Source: Xiphophorus maculatus
Lineage: Eukaryota; Chordata; Actinopteri; Cyprinodontiformes; Poeciliidae
Assembly (NCBI RefSeq): GCF_002775205.1
Contig: NC_036456.1
Location: forward strand, 27,811,850-27,875,849
DNA length: 64,000 bases
Reading direction: 5' to 3'
The position numbers and the translations under genes are program-made. Each line of letters starts with the position of its first letter. The stretch's first letter is position 1. The notes beneath the pieces were generated by a model, which worked only from the letters and a program-made list of their open reading frames with translations, made no database searches and was not told where the DNA came from. This document shows positions 23,266 through 34,753 of the stretch, in pieces.

Positions 23266-24205
23266 ACCCTCCTGTTATGTTTGTTTCTGAGGAACAGCAA
23301 TAATGTTTATGGGTCAATTTGACCTGGGGAGTGTTTAATCATGCAATAGTGTCAGAAACTAAACAATTACTCCAAAAACATTTTTTATATGATTATTAAC
23401 TCCAATACTAATCATTTCAATCAATATTTGTGCAATGATGTTTATTTATTTCTCACAAATAAAGGATCAATAACGACAACCTGCTCATTTACTCATTTGG
23501 ACATAAAAAATGGAATTTACATTTTTTATGTTCACTGATAAAAACCTAGACACAAAAAACAATAATTTCCTTGAAATTGATCTTCTGTACATTTTTTATA
23601 TTACATTTTGATTTTTTTTCAATGGGTGATCTTTATAATTGAACTTGAGACACACATACTGTTCAGGGTCAAATTGACCTGCTGATTAAAATCAAGATAA
23701 ATGAGTCACGCAGAGAGTTTTTATGTTTTCCTCCACTGCTGCTGAATGTCACCCAGTGTGGGTGGAGTTTGTCCACTGGAACAGAAAATGTTCCCGTCAA
23801 AGGTTGTATGAACACCTGCTTTCTCGCAGTTTCCTAGTGAAGTAAAGAGAGTAGTGAGAAAGCGTGTTCGTGTGTGGGGGGGTGTGCATGTATGTGTGTG
23901 GTGTGTTGTGTGTGTGCTGAAATATGGTTCATAGCTGCAATGAAACATATAGAATTGGACATTTTTTTATCTTTTTTACACTTCAGCTTGACTGCTGGGT
24001 CAAATTGACCCGAACAGTATCTATGTATGAAGTAGATGCAGGAGGGGGTTGCAAATGTGTAAAATGAATAAATTTTCAATTTATATGTAGAGTGCACCTA
24101 TTAAGACGAATATAAAAAGTTTCATGCAAAAAAATACTTCCAACTATTTTTAAAAAAAAAATTTAAACTTGAAAATGGGTCAATTTGACCCGCAACATAA
24201 CATAC
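23266..24205. mobile_element. piggyBac-like non-autonomous element (tentative)
   Basis: The left end TTAACCCTCCTGTTATGTT begins with the TTAA used by piggyBac. Copies of GGGTCAATTTGACC or its complement occur at about 23310, 23667, 23997 and 24177. The right end (TTTGACCCGCAACATAACAT) is roughly the complement of the left. No transposase was found. The repeated near-palindromic GGTCAATTTGACC is a known feature of such fish repeats. Boundaries are approximate. Confidence 0.5.
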
Positions 24206-24457
24206 ATACATAACTGCACACCAGACTGTCTGGTCCTGAGACTTTGACATAATTGGTCAAGACTAAATGTAGAAACTGGATTAAGAAAACAAAACTCTAA
24301 ATGAAAGAAGCCATTCTAGACCTGACTGTGTTTGTATTGATAATATTATCCATAGAAATCTCTTGTTAGTCTCAACATGAAACTTGTGTGTTAACATTTC
24401 CAATGTTGAAACACTTGAGTGAAAAACAGCAGCTGGATTTGGATGTCTCTTAAGTTA

Positions 24458-24471
24458 CCACTAGGGGGCGG
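24458..24471 (+). promoter_or_regulatory. CTCF-like motif 4
   Basis: CCACTAGGGGGCGG is a near-consensus CTCF core, in plus orientation. Confidence 0.55.
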
Positions 24472-24705
24472 GATTGCAGTACATTTTGAAGATCCATGAC
24501 TGAATACAAAACTGACCAGAATATAAGAGAAACACAGTATTGAAATTATGCTCCAAACTTTACATTTTAAAATCTAATGAATTAAATAAACAAAATATTT
24601 TCAAAATATTAAGCTTAACATTTTTGGAGGACATATATTATTTTATTCTTTTGAGAATCATTTGTGGTTCGATAGTTTTACATAAAAAAAAAAAAAATGT
24701 TTACG

Positions 24706-25063
24706 ACCCTGGCTGCACAGTGGCGCAGTAGTTAGCACTGTTGCAAGAAGGTCCCGGGTTCGATTCCTGGCCCAGGGTCTTTCTGCACAGAGTTTGCATG
24801 TTCTCCCTGTTCATGGTGGGTTCTCTCCGGGTACTCCGGCTTTCTCCCACAGTCCAAAAACATAAATATCAGGTTAATTGGTCTCTCTACATTCTCCTGA
24901 GGTGTGAGTGTGTTTGTCCTGTCTGTCTCTGTGTTGCCCTGTGATAGATTGGTGACCTGTCCAGGGTGACCTTGCCTCTCGCCTGAAACGTTCGCTGGAG
25001 ATTGGAACCAGCACCTCTCCTGACCCCACTAGGGAAAAAGGTGTTAGAAAATGGATGGATGGA
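24706..25063 (+). mobile_element. tRNA-like SINE with (ATGG)n tail
   Basis: The head has tRNA-type internal promoter boxes, GTGGCGCAGTAGTTAGCA (A box) and GGTTCGATTCC (B box, 24757-24767). A body follows that contains GTTCTCTCCGGGTACTCCGGC, then an ATGGATGG tail. This repeat type is abundant in teleosts. Confidence 0.8.
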
Positions 25064-27687
25064 TGATTTACTGTTGTAAAATGTTTTATAGAAATACAAG
25101 AGAAATAAATATTGAAGACTTGAGATTAACCAAACTGATTGTGGAGCGAGAAAAATTAACAAAGTCCAAACCTTGTTAAAGAGAAAGAACAAAACACAGC
25201 TTTATTTCACATCTGCACAGATGGAGAACTCTGAAGAGATCTAACTAGACAAAGGAATCGCCTCTCTATATATACTGTATACTGTCCTTCTCCCACAGAC
25301 ACAGTGTCATCACCAACATTCCCAAGGAGCTAATCAGATTAATACACACACAGAGAAAAATGCAACTTTCAGTTAAAAATGGGTTTCAGACAGAATATTC
25401 TGTGCCTAATAATAATCGCTGAGCCGTCGGTCTGGTCTTGTCCCTCCGCAAGGTATGACAACTATTTACTTATCGCCTGTTGCTAAGCTTCTGACACACT
25501 GAGGCTAAAAAGAGAAACAATGACTCTGTAAGACTGAGTGAGACATAATAAACTGATTAAACATAGTAAGATTAATATTAAATAAACTTCTAATAAAAGT
25601 AAACACACTGTGAATAATTATTTTATTCCACATAATAAATATTGAAATATATAGAAGAGTTTATCAAAGGTAATAATATTTCTATCACTTTAGAAGTTAC
25701 TGTATTTAAGTGTTAAGATCCATATCTTCTTCTGAGTCGTTTCTTTCCATCCTCTGCCGTCAGACTAAATACTTTACATTCAAATCAATTTCCTCTACTG
25801 CCGGTCTGTTTATTTGAAGCTTCCGGGTGTTATTCACAGTGGAAACTGGTAGAGGTTCACTGCCATTTTTATTCTATGTTGTTTTCTCCTGTTTTGTGGT
25901 TAGCAAGGGAGTTTAGGTGTTGTACCTTTTTCAGTTCTCCTCTACAAAGTATATATCTTTTTAATTATATAGTTAAAAGGGGGTGTTTTGTTTATTGTTT
26001 TGGCCTTGGAGACCCTGAAGCTTAAAGCTTCTTTGTGTTTTCTGCCTTCTGTGATTGAGGTTTTACCTGAACTGTAAAATAAAGTATATTTTTCTACTGA
26101 CATCAACTGTTTACTGATTTTGTGTTACATCCAGTTCCAGAATTTACCCTTAATTGTCTTGTGTTGTAACTCTTCCCTTAAGGATTCATGGGTTCATGTC
26201 TGATTCAAGAGTTGTTGTTGTTTTAGACCCAACACAGCCAGAGATCAGGTAAGGCTGTTAGTGTGCAGCTTAGTTTTCTGTACTATTGGTCTTTAATGTA
26301 AAACAGACACATTGTTTCAACTAAAGTACTCTATGAAATTACATAAAGTAGCAAGATAATATCAGACTGATGAAACTTATTTGGCACCTGATTTAAATCC
26401 AAGATCATTTTTGAATAGGCAACAAATATTATCATGAAGTTCTTAGTAAAATTTGAAAACCTTTTAACAAAGAGTTCTGTAGATCCACAACAATATGTTT
26501 TATTAAGCATGTCATAAATAAGATGTCCTATTTCTTTATTTGTAGAATATAATTAATTTTAACCAAAAATGATCAGCTTTACATTTGTTTACAGAAGAAA
26601 AGAACATCAGCTGCTATGACATTTAGTTAGAAATAAAAACACGACACATCAAGTCAGCACAATACTAGAGAGATCTGACAAAAAACAAGTCAAGTAAAAA
26701 CTTTGAATTGAGTTGAACTGAATTTTTCTGTTACATTTGATGATAAATGCTGAGGATGAAAACCTAAATACATCTGAATGAAATCAGAGATAAACTCAAG
26801 ATAAAACCCAGAACTAGATGTTTATAAACCCTAAATCCTTATGAATGTGACAAAATGATAAAAAGGGAAAAATAAATGACATTTTTATGTAAACAAAACA
26901 CTTTATCTGGAAATGACACTGAATATGCCAATCAAACAAATTAAATATACATAAGAACATTTATTTCATAACATTCCTGCACCCATACAGCAAAAATAAC
27001 CAAAACAAAAATAGTTTGGCATCAATATTAACTCAATTAAGTTTATTATTCTAGCACTAATTCATAGCAAATGTAATCTCAAGATAATTTGGAATACAAA
27101 ACAGATCCATTTAATATACAGAAATACATAATCACTTCAACCACATCATATCAACAGATTTAAAATTAAATATATTCTAATTTGACCCAATCAGCTGCGT
27201 TCAGATTGGTATTTCATTTGGTGAAACTTTTTCTATCTAAGGAAACTCAGTAAATGCATCCAGTGATTGACTTTGCAGCAATCACCCACTGAATGATGTA
27301 ATGACAATAGAGAATTGATTTCATTGAGTCGTTAACAATGAACAAAAAATTTGTACTGAAACTCTCCAATAATCCATCTAATGTAGTAGCAAACATACAT
27401 TCTTTCAACAAGAGTGTAAATATTTACAGGCAAGATATGTGGCAAACAGAAGTTAAAAGTTAAAAAGCTATTATTCATTTTGTCAATAATAGAATTACAA
27501 AATACTAAATTTATAAATGATCAATTAAGAAAATTAGGAGCTACAGTAAATTAGGCTTAAGCTGTTTATTTTGGCTTTCGTAAAAGGGGTGAGTCCAACG
27601 TGTAAATTGGGCCTTTCAAAAAAAGGACAAAAAAACTCTACATGCAAGAACCAATTTTGTTCTTACAACTAAACATGAATTATAATT
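25064..27687. other. 3' flank of GVIN copy B and spacer
   Basis: From about 26700 on this is the inverted counterpart of 14330-15400. The segment 25700-26250 holds several AATAAA-like motifs and TG-rich stretches that might be LTR debris. No gene was seen. Confidence 0.4.
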
Positions 27688-30600
27688 TCACTTGATGTTG
27701 AATGATTTCTTGAGGTTTTCCACTGCCTGTTCTTTTGTGATTTCCATCCAAGCATCAGGAATGTCAGCAGGCTCTGCATCATATGCTTCAGCAAATTCCT
27801 TGTTGTACTTGGTCATCACATATTTCCAATAATCTGATGCCTCAAGGCTCACATCTGGAGGAATATTCCAGTCTGGGCAAATCTGCCTATATTCTTTGTA
27901 AGGATGCCATTCACCCTTTGTGGCCCTGCAGCTGAAACGTTTTTCCTCTTGTAACAAGAGAAGAGCAGATGTCAGTCATGAGTTTCTTAGAGCCTTCATA
28001 CCTGTACTGACCTAATCCATTAGGTCGATGCAAATTAGCAAAGTGTTGAGTGTGGGCTTCTCCACCTGCATCACAGGATATTTTGCAGATTGGACACTGT
28101 TTGCCACAACCAATCACTCTGTTGAAAAGCTCATTCTCTGGTTTTATATGGAGAAGCGAAAGTTTTGTTTCAAACATTGTTGATTTAAACTTTTCTCTAA
28201 GAGATTCTGTCATTTCCTCCACACACTTGTTGAGCCAGTGACCAAACTGTTCCTGGTCAACATTGTTCAAAACCATGAAGGCATCAAGAGCATCCTGGGA
28301 AATTACCAATTTATCACCAAGTTCTGTGCAGATCTTGACAACAAATGTTTTCAGACTGTCAGTCTTTTCTGCTGTTGCCTTTTTAATGGCATCATTTATG
28401 TGGTCCATGCAGGACTTAAGATGTCTGTCCTCTAACTCACATAGAGTAGACCCAGACGAGAATGTCTCCTTTATTCTACCAGATATCCAGGTTTTTACAT
28501 GATCTTCATATGAGTGAATGTAGCTCTTAAAGCTTTTGAAGTGACTTTTTGAAATCAGATCCAATAAAATTGAATACTGGAAGGACATTCGTGTGCTGAA
28601 CTCCTCTTTTGTCATCATTTATCAACAATATCAACACCAAGAGAACGATAGATGAAGTTTTCAACAGCAGGTTTCAGACTTTGGTTTGTGAATTCTTCAG
28701 CTTTTTTCTAGCATTGATCTCGTTTGTGGAAGACATCTTTGAAATCTGTGCGAAACTTTTCTTTGTTTTTCTGCAGACATTTATAAGGATCATTTTCTTG
28801 GATAAATTCTTCATGCATTTTCTGAAACTTTCTGGCTGCAGATCCACAGATGTGTTGTTTCAGAGACACTTCAAACTCAATGTCTATGTCAACATCAGCT
28901 TTGTTCAGCCTCTCATCAATGATGTGAAGAATCTCCTGGATGTAAGTATCGTGATAATTAGTTTTTCTCTTGATTTTATCACTAATAAAATCATTGCAGG
29001 AGGATATGATGCTGTCAGCGGTTTCTTGCCTGGCCTTTATAGGATTTATCCAATTATACACTTCTGTTAGTTTGTATTTGATTTTTTCTCTCCGTCCTTT
29101 GGGTTTGTATGTAAAAGGCTCCAGTCCACAGTCTTTCAGACTTTTTTTACTCAGCAGTTCACATGCATGGCTTCCCTTGTGTGAAAGATTTGTTTGTAAC
29201 TGAAGGGACACACTTGTGAAGATATTTGAAATCTGCTGTTCAGAGAAGGCCAAGGTTCTCAGTGTTTCAGTCCACATCTTATCAAAATTTTTATCAAGCT
29301 CTCTGTCAGTCATTTTAACTTTTTTCTTACGACATTCATCAATTAAATCACAAACTGCTTTCTCAATTTTTTCTGTATAAGTGGCCCTGATTTTGTCGAG
29401 TTCTTTCAATCCCTTCTTAATATCAGCTGTTGTTGTGATCTGGTTGAACACTGATCTTTCAGTTTCTCGTCGAAGACTCTTTATGCTGTTGGAGAAATCC
29501 TCTCTGTATCCTTCAACCAGATAAACATGACCTTCTGGCTGATCAAAGTATTTCTTTAGATTGTCAAGAATCTTTGTCTCCCACTTGGTCAGCTCTGTGA
29601 TTGCTTCACTTTTCAACTCAATGATGAATTCATTCATGTCAGATATTTTAGATTTTGCAGTAAATGAACCAAAATCGGAAATTCTTGTTTCTGCTGTGGT
29701 GACCCATTTGTACATTTCCTTTTTGAACTCCCTCTCCCATTGGTTGTACTTTGTCCAGAGCCTCATGTAAACATCAGCCACCAGGCTGTTTCTGAAGCTG
29801 AAGATGAAGTTTTCATGTTTTACTGCGTTCCACAGGCTGGTTATCCACTCTGTGAACTCCAAGATGTTATTAGAAGTTGACTCACACTTTCCCAGCTGTT
29901 GGATGATGTTTTTCTTTAGTTCATAGACAGTCTCACTGTATCCTGCATTGACTGGAGCCATTGGTGGGTTTCCATTCCAGAGTCCAGGAATGTAGCAGTT
30001 CCCAGTGTCTGGATTATACTCCATCACATCAGTGAAGCTCTTGTTCTTCTCTTTCTTCTCCATTTTAGCTGCAGCCTGGGTCATCTCATTCAGCTGTTCT
30101 AACAGCAGCTTCCTGTCTCTCAGGTTCTTCTCATGAGCTGAAACATCAGAAACGTTCTGGTGAACAAACTGACATTGAGGCTTTTTGCCGACCTCCTTCA
30201 TCCTGAGGAAAGCATGCACCACTATCTGCAGGATGTCTTTCATCTCTGTTAAATTCTGCATTGCAATATTGATAATGGTGATGTCACTCAGACCAACAAC
30301 AAGTGTTGCCAGTTCATTGTCATGTTCATAGCTGTTGTCCAGCTGTGCTAGCTCTGGTGACTTTAAGCCTTCAGTGTCGATGATCATCATGAAGTCACAG
30401 TTGAGAACTTTCTTGAAGTCTTCATTGACTTTGATGAGCAGCATGAAGGCACCTCTAGTGCATCGACCACTGCTGACTGCAAACTGGACTCCAAACATGG
30501 TGTTAAGGAGAGTGGACTTCCCTGTGCTCTGAACTCCAAGAACTGTGACGACCCATATCTTGTTCTTTGGAGACACCAAGTCATTGAGCTGAGAGAGAAC

Positions 30601-32364
30601 ATCACTCACCCATCTGAGAGGAATGTTGGAAGCATCTCCATCTACAAGCTCAAGAGGAAATCCATCCAGCAACAACTGAGCACAGAGTTTGGGCAGATGT
30701 TGCAGCTGTTGACGTGATGGATCTGTTTCTGGAAGGTAAAGAGAAGCTTCATAGATCTGACCCATTTCACGGAAGAAGTGCTCAACTCCCAGTGAGCTGC
30801 TGGAAAGTTGTTGGTCAATTTCTTTGATCTCTTGTTTGTTTTCAGAATCTTTGCATTTTTCCTTGTATAGTTCCCTAAGGCCAGAAAGCTTTCTTGGAGA
30901 CAAGTTGTCGAGGTTCATTCTCATCCATTTCAGAAAGTAACACCTTTCTCTATGTGGGCTGGATATTGCACTAATGAAGCATGTCATTGCTTTGGACATT
31001 GCATAGGAATTTTGTTTTTTACGTTGCTCTTCTCTTTTCATTTTAAGGTTGCTCTTATAGATTTCTATATTTTCAGAACCAACTTTCTGAAGACGACATT
31101 CTTCCTTTTCCAAAAATGTCAGTTCCTTCCATATTTGACCTTGCAAAGGAAACTGATTTTCTTTGAATTGAAAAGTATCTTTTATCTGTGCAGTGATTTT
31201 ATCAGCTTTCATCTTTCCATTTTGGCACTCTGGAGAATCTTCATCAACTGGAATTCCCAGTTCATGTGCAACATCAGCCATCTGCTCTATTGACATCTTC
31301 AACTGTGAGTTATTAATTACATCACTGACTCTTTTCCTCAGTAGTTTAACAAAATCTGCATCATTTGTTTGTTTTGTCTTTATTAGAATATTATTTTTAG
31401 TCAAGGCCAGACTGGTTGCCATTTTTTTTAACAGAATCAAATCTGAAGTTTTTGTTCTGTTGGTTTCCCACCAAGAAGATCTTTGCTTTGTGGTTTTTGT
31501 TCATCAGCTGTTCACACTCAGAGTCCAGCTGATCGATGAAAACAAAAACTGCAGCAGATGTCTGACACAAAAAGAAGAATTGAGTTTCAAATGAAGCAAT
31601 GTCTCCACGAAGGTTAGCTATAGCAACTGGTTCACTGAAGATGTCCATGTTTTTGTTTCCACATGGAAGGTACCAGGTCATTTCAGTCAGTCCATTGGAT
31701 ATTCTTCTCTGAATGTCTCCAGACTCCATGTCACGGTGAACAAAGGTGTCATGGTATTGCTGAGAGTTACTCAAAAGTTTATTGAGGATCTCTGATTTGG
31801 ACAGAGAGCACTCACCCAGTCTCACAAATGAGATCATTGGAAGTTCAGAAAGAACTATTCTGTCTTCTATGAAGCCTTTTGATTCTGAAAGATTTGAAGG
31901 TCTGTACTTCTTAACAATGTCTCTCATGGCCCACAGCATGAGGGTGCACTGCTGTGTATCACAGTTAGGAAGCAGCAGAGGAACAGAGAACTGACACATG
32001 GACATTTTTAGAGCCAGTTCTTGATGAACAAACCCATCAGAACACAAAAAGAGGGCAGTGATTAAATCAAGAGGATTTATGGAGTCATCCTTATTTGGAC
32101 AAGCAAGAAGATCATCAAGATCAAAATCATCACTCGATGAATCATCACAGTTGGACTCAGACGTTGATGTGCATTTTATCTCTCTAACTGTTACATTCAC
32201 CATCATCAGTTTCTTAAGAAAATACCATGGAAGATCAGATTTACACTTTGGAGGCTCATCATTGTTGGTCTTCTCATTGATCTCCAGTATCTTGCTGAGT
32301 GACAGTTTCTCCTTGTAGAACTGATCCAATCCCAGATCCTCCAGAACCGTCTCCAGGTCGGTTC
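27688..32364 (-). pseudogene. GVIN copy B, main exon, disabled
   Basis: Same architecture as copies A and C. It begins at acceptor TTATCCACAG|GAACC (32364, joining phase 1) and ends SFNIK at 27688. Four lesions were read by comparison with A and C: an extra A in an eight-A run (31422-31429), a CAG-to-TAG stop after DQC (about 28708-28710), a one-base deletion near 28616, and a one-base insertion near 27945. Between the first two lesions a 910-codon frame is open and keeps the intact P-loop (30511-30537) and DTEG. If the A-run change is a sequencing error, the G domain would still be in frame with the amino terminus, but the tail remains broken. The AIG1 exon upstream at 33491-34045 is in phase with it. 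Confidence 0.88.
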
Positions 32365-33490
32365 CTGTGGATAAAAACAGGTTGTGACTTTTTTTGTAAG
32401 CTAAAACTAAAAATAGTGTTTCTAAATCACGATGAAAAAAAAATATGTAAAAATGCTTTCTTTTGTAGTTGTACAAAAAAATACATATTAGATAATATAA
32501 AGCAAAAATATAAAATGAATGTATTAATGTAGATTCAAAAGCATTTAATATTTTAGACCTGTAGTAATATTTGATAGTCTAGTATTTTAAGTTGTCATTT
32601 GCTCATCAGATTATCATTGTTCTTTATTATTGTAATTTTAAGTATGGAAATCTTCACACTTCCTACTTTTGCCATTTAACACATTTGTTGGTCTTGTGGG
32701 TTTGCTTGAAATTGGATTTGTCCACAAGCTTCCTATTTTCAGACAATGTAAAGTAATTTTGTTAATGGTCTCATGGTCAGTTATTCAAACCAGTTTTAAA
32801 ATCTCCTCTTGTTTTTTTAGAGAATTTTTTAGACACTAGTTTCCTTTATTATATTGTAGTCTTACAGTAAAAGGGCATGGAGAAGGGGACAGACATGCAG
32901 CGAGGACTAGAGTCAAACTCAGGACAACCATGTCGAGGTCTTTGGCTTTTCCTCTAACCACTGCGCCACACGATGCCCCTTCATGGTTTATTTGATGTAA
33001 ATTTTACATTAATTCCACCAGTTTGCTCCAAAAGCAGAAGGTCTGTCATTTATTTTGATTTGATCAGGTATCATAATCATAATCATTTTTTAAAAGTCAA
33101 TTGGCCCAGGTAAGCAAGCTATAGTTTAAAATGATCAGAAAATTATATATAATTCAATTAACTGTAAATTTAAATGAGTATTTATGGGATTAGTAATATT
33201 AATACATATTGCTAAACTATGAAGAGAAAAGCTTATGGGAATTAAATTATTTGCTTTCAAGTATAAAATCGTGGTAGTAGGGCCAATATGACTAAAAAAG
33301 CTCTTCTATTGTCATCAAATTGAATCCTGTCAAAGAGTCATTTTAGGGTTTTCAAATGAAATTATAAATTTAATTTGCCAGCCTTCAGCACCTTAATTTG
33401 TCTTCAGTAAGTCTATCCATCTTACCTTTTGGTTCTTTTGGGGTGTAATGAGTTAGAACAGTTAAAGATACGACAGTAATCAGACCTTAC
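32365..33490 (-). other. Intron between AIG1 exon and GVIN copy B
   Basis: A 1,126-bp interval with donor G|GTAAGG at 33490 and acceptor TTATCCACAG at 32365. It includes a decayed tRNA-type SINE. A second donor-like GGTAAG occurs at about 33425 without a clear acceptor. Confidence 0.65.
32868..32985 (-). mobile_element. tRNA-like SINE fragment
   Basis: On the minus strand GTGGCGCAGTGGTTAGAGG is an A-box-like head, followed by GAGTTTGACTC, a degenerate B box. It has no clear tail. Confidence 0.5.
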
Positions 33491-34045
33491 CTATTGTGAT
33501 GTGTCCAGACTTCAACAGTAGCTCCCTGACCTGTCTCCATCCCTCATCTTTATTGTTGAAAAGATGAGTTCTTGATGAAAAACTTTTGACTACCTCTGGA
33601 AGTAAACTTGATTTATAGTCTGAAATGTAGTTTGATAATGACGTAATTGTATCTCCACCTGTAAAGAGCAGGAAACAGTTTTTCATCCTCTGAGGCCCAA
33701 TAACTCTTTTTGTTGCCTCTACTGTCTCCTGGTCTTCATCGGTGAACCGATCAATTTTAAAAACCAGTAGGAAAAGAGTAGGGATGGACTCCTGGAGGAA
33801 ATACTGACAGAAGTGTTTAATCTGTTCCTCTGATCCTGATATGTCTGGGGTGTCAATGACTGTAACAGATTTCCCAAACACCGTTCCTGTTTCCATTGAG
33901 ACGTGTTTGGTGACTCTTCCAAATGATGTTCTGGATTCAAACGCTTCTCGTCCTAAAATGGTGTTTGCTGAAGCACTTTTGCCGACTCCAACTTTTCCCA
34001 AAAGGACAATGGAGAGATGATCATCCATGATGGAACATTAGAAAC
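33491..34045 (-). CDS. gimap-like: AIG1/GIMAP GTPase exon spliced onto GVIN copy B
   Basis: This exon runs from acceptor GCATTTCACAG (34046) to donor G|GTAAGG (33490) and has an ATG at 34026-34028. It encodes 179 residues of an AIG1 (GIMAP) G domain: P-loop GKVGVGKS (about 11-18), IDTPD (about 58-62, where GIMAPs have DTPG) and FTGGD at the base-recognition position. It ends in phase 1. The next exon on the same strand is GVIN B, whose acceptor supplies the two bases needed, giving an uninterrupted junction ITIG-TDLETVLEDLGL. If unspliced, it stops after GKV two codons past the donor, so a short standalone AIG1 protein is the alternative. GIMAPs are lymphocyte-associated GTPases acting at intracellular membranes; this exon shows no membrane anchor. 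Confidence 0.8.
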
Positions 34046-34753
34046 CTGTGAAATGCAACAGAAAGAATTACAACATTTTCAGAGATTAAAGATACACAGT
34101 TCATGCATAATAGTAACTGCATAAAACATCAAAATGAGAGGTCATCATTCATGGTATTATTCATTATGTTCTATGTGATTTATTTATTTGAGCTGCAGCA
34201 GCAGTGGCAACTCAGCAGATGGTGCCCTACGCCAGAGGTTCCCAGTGGTCACTCAACATATATTTAAAATCTTTTTCATTTTCTGGTTTTAATTTAATAT
34301 TTTGCTGCTAATGATGCTGGTGCAATGCACAAGCAAATGGGAATGACAAAGAAGTAGGAGTGTCTCCAACTTTTCAATTTCTTATTATAACAACAGTTAG
34401 ATGGTTAAAACCTGGGCGTAACTGGTTGTTTCAACAAGATGAAGATCCCCAAGCACCACTTAAAAAATTATTTTAGGGTGGATAAAGTCACTTAACATTG
34501 AGCTTATTTATTTTGGTATTTTGATGACTTGATTTACATACAGGTGATTTTGCACATACTTCACAGTCCAACATTGCCACCCTGCCTCTTGCCTCTCCCT
34601 TGTCCCCCGATGTAAAGGTTTCAAGAACTGCCAATAAGACAGAGGTTGAGAAAACGATGCTAGTTAGAGTTGCACATTGTTGGTATTATTCATTATGTTC
34701 TATGAGATTTATTTATTTGAGCTGCAGTAGCAGTGACAACTCAGCAGATGGTG
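34046..34753. other. Spacer with a ~100-bp direct duplication
   Basis: About 100 bp at 34155-34247 recur at 34683-34770 (TATTATTCATTATGTTCTATG, then CAGCAGATGGTGCCCTACGCC). The second copy is where the hAT element inserted. Confidence 0.6.

Noticed and set aside
24706..24780. tRNA gene
   Set aside because: A and B boxes are present, but no cloverleaf with paired acceptor stem was found. The (ATGG)n tail marks it as a SINE.
28609..29070. 153-codon frame opposite GVIN B
   Set aside because: It is an antisense shadow of the GVIN exon. Similar shadows occur opposite A and C.
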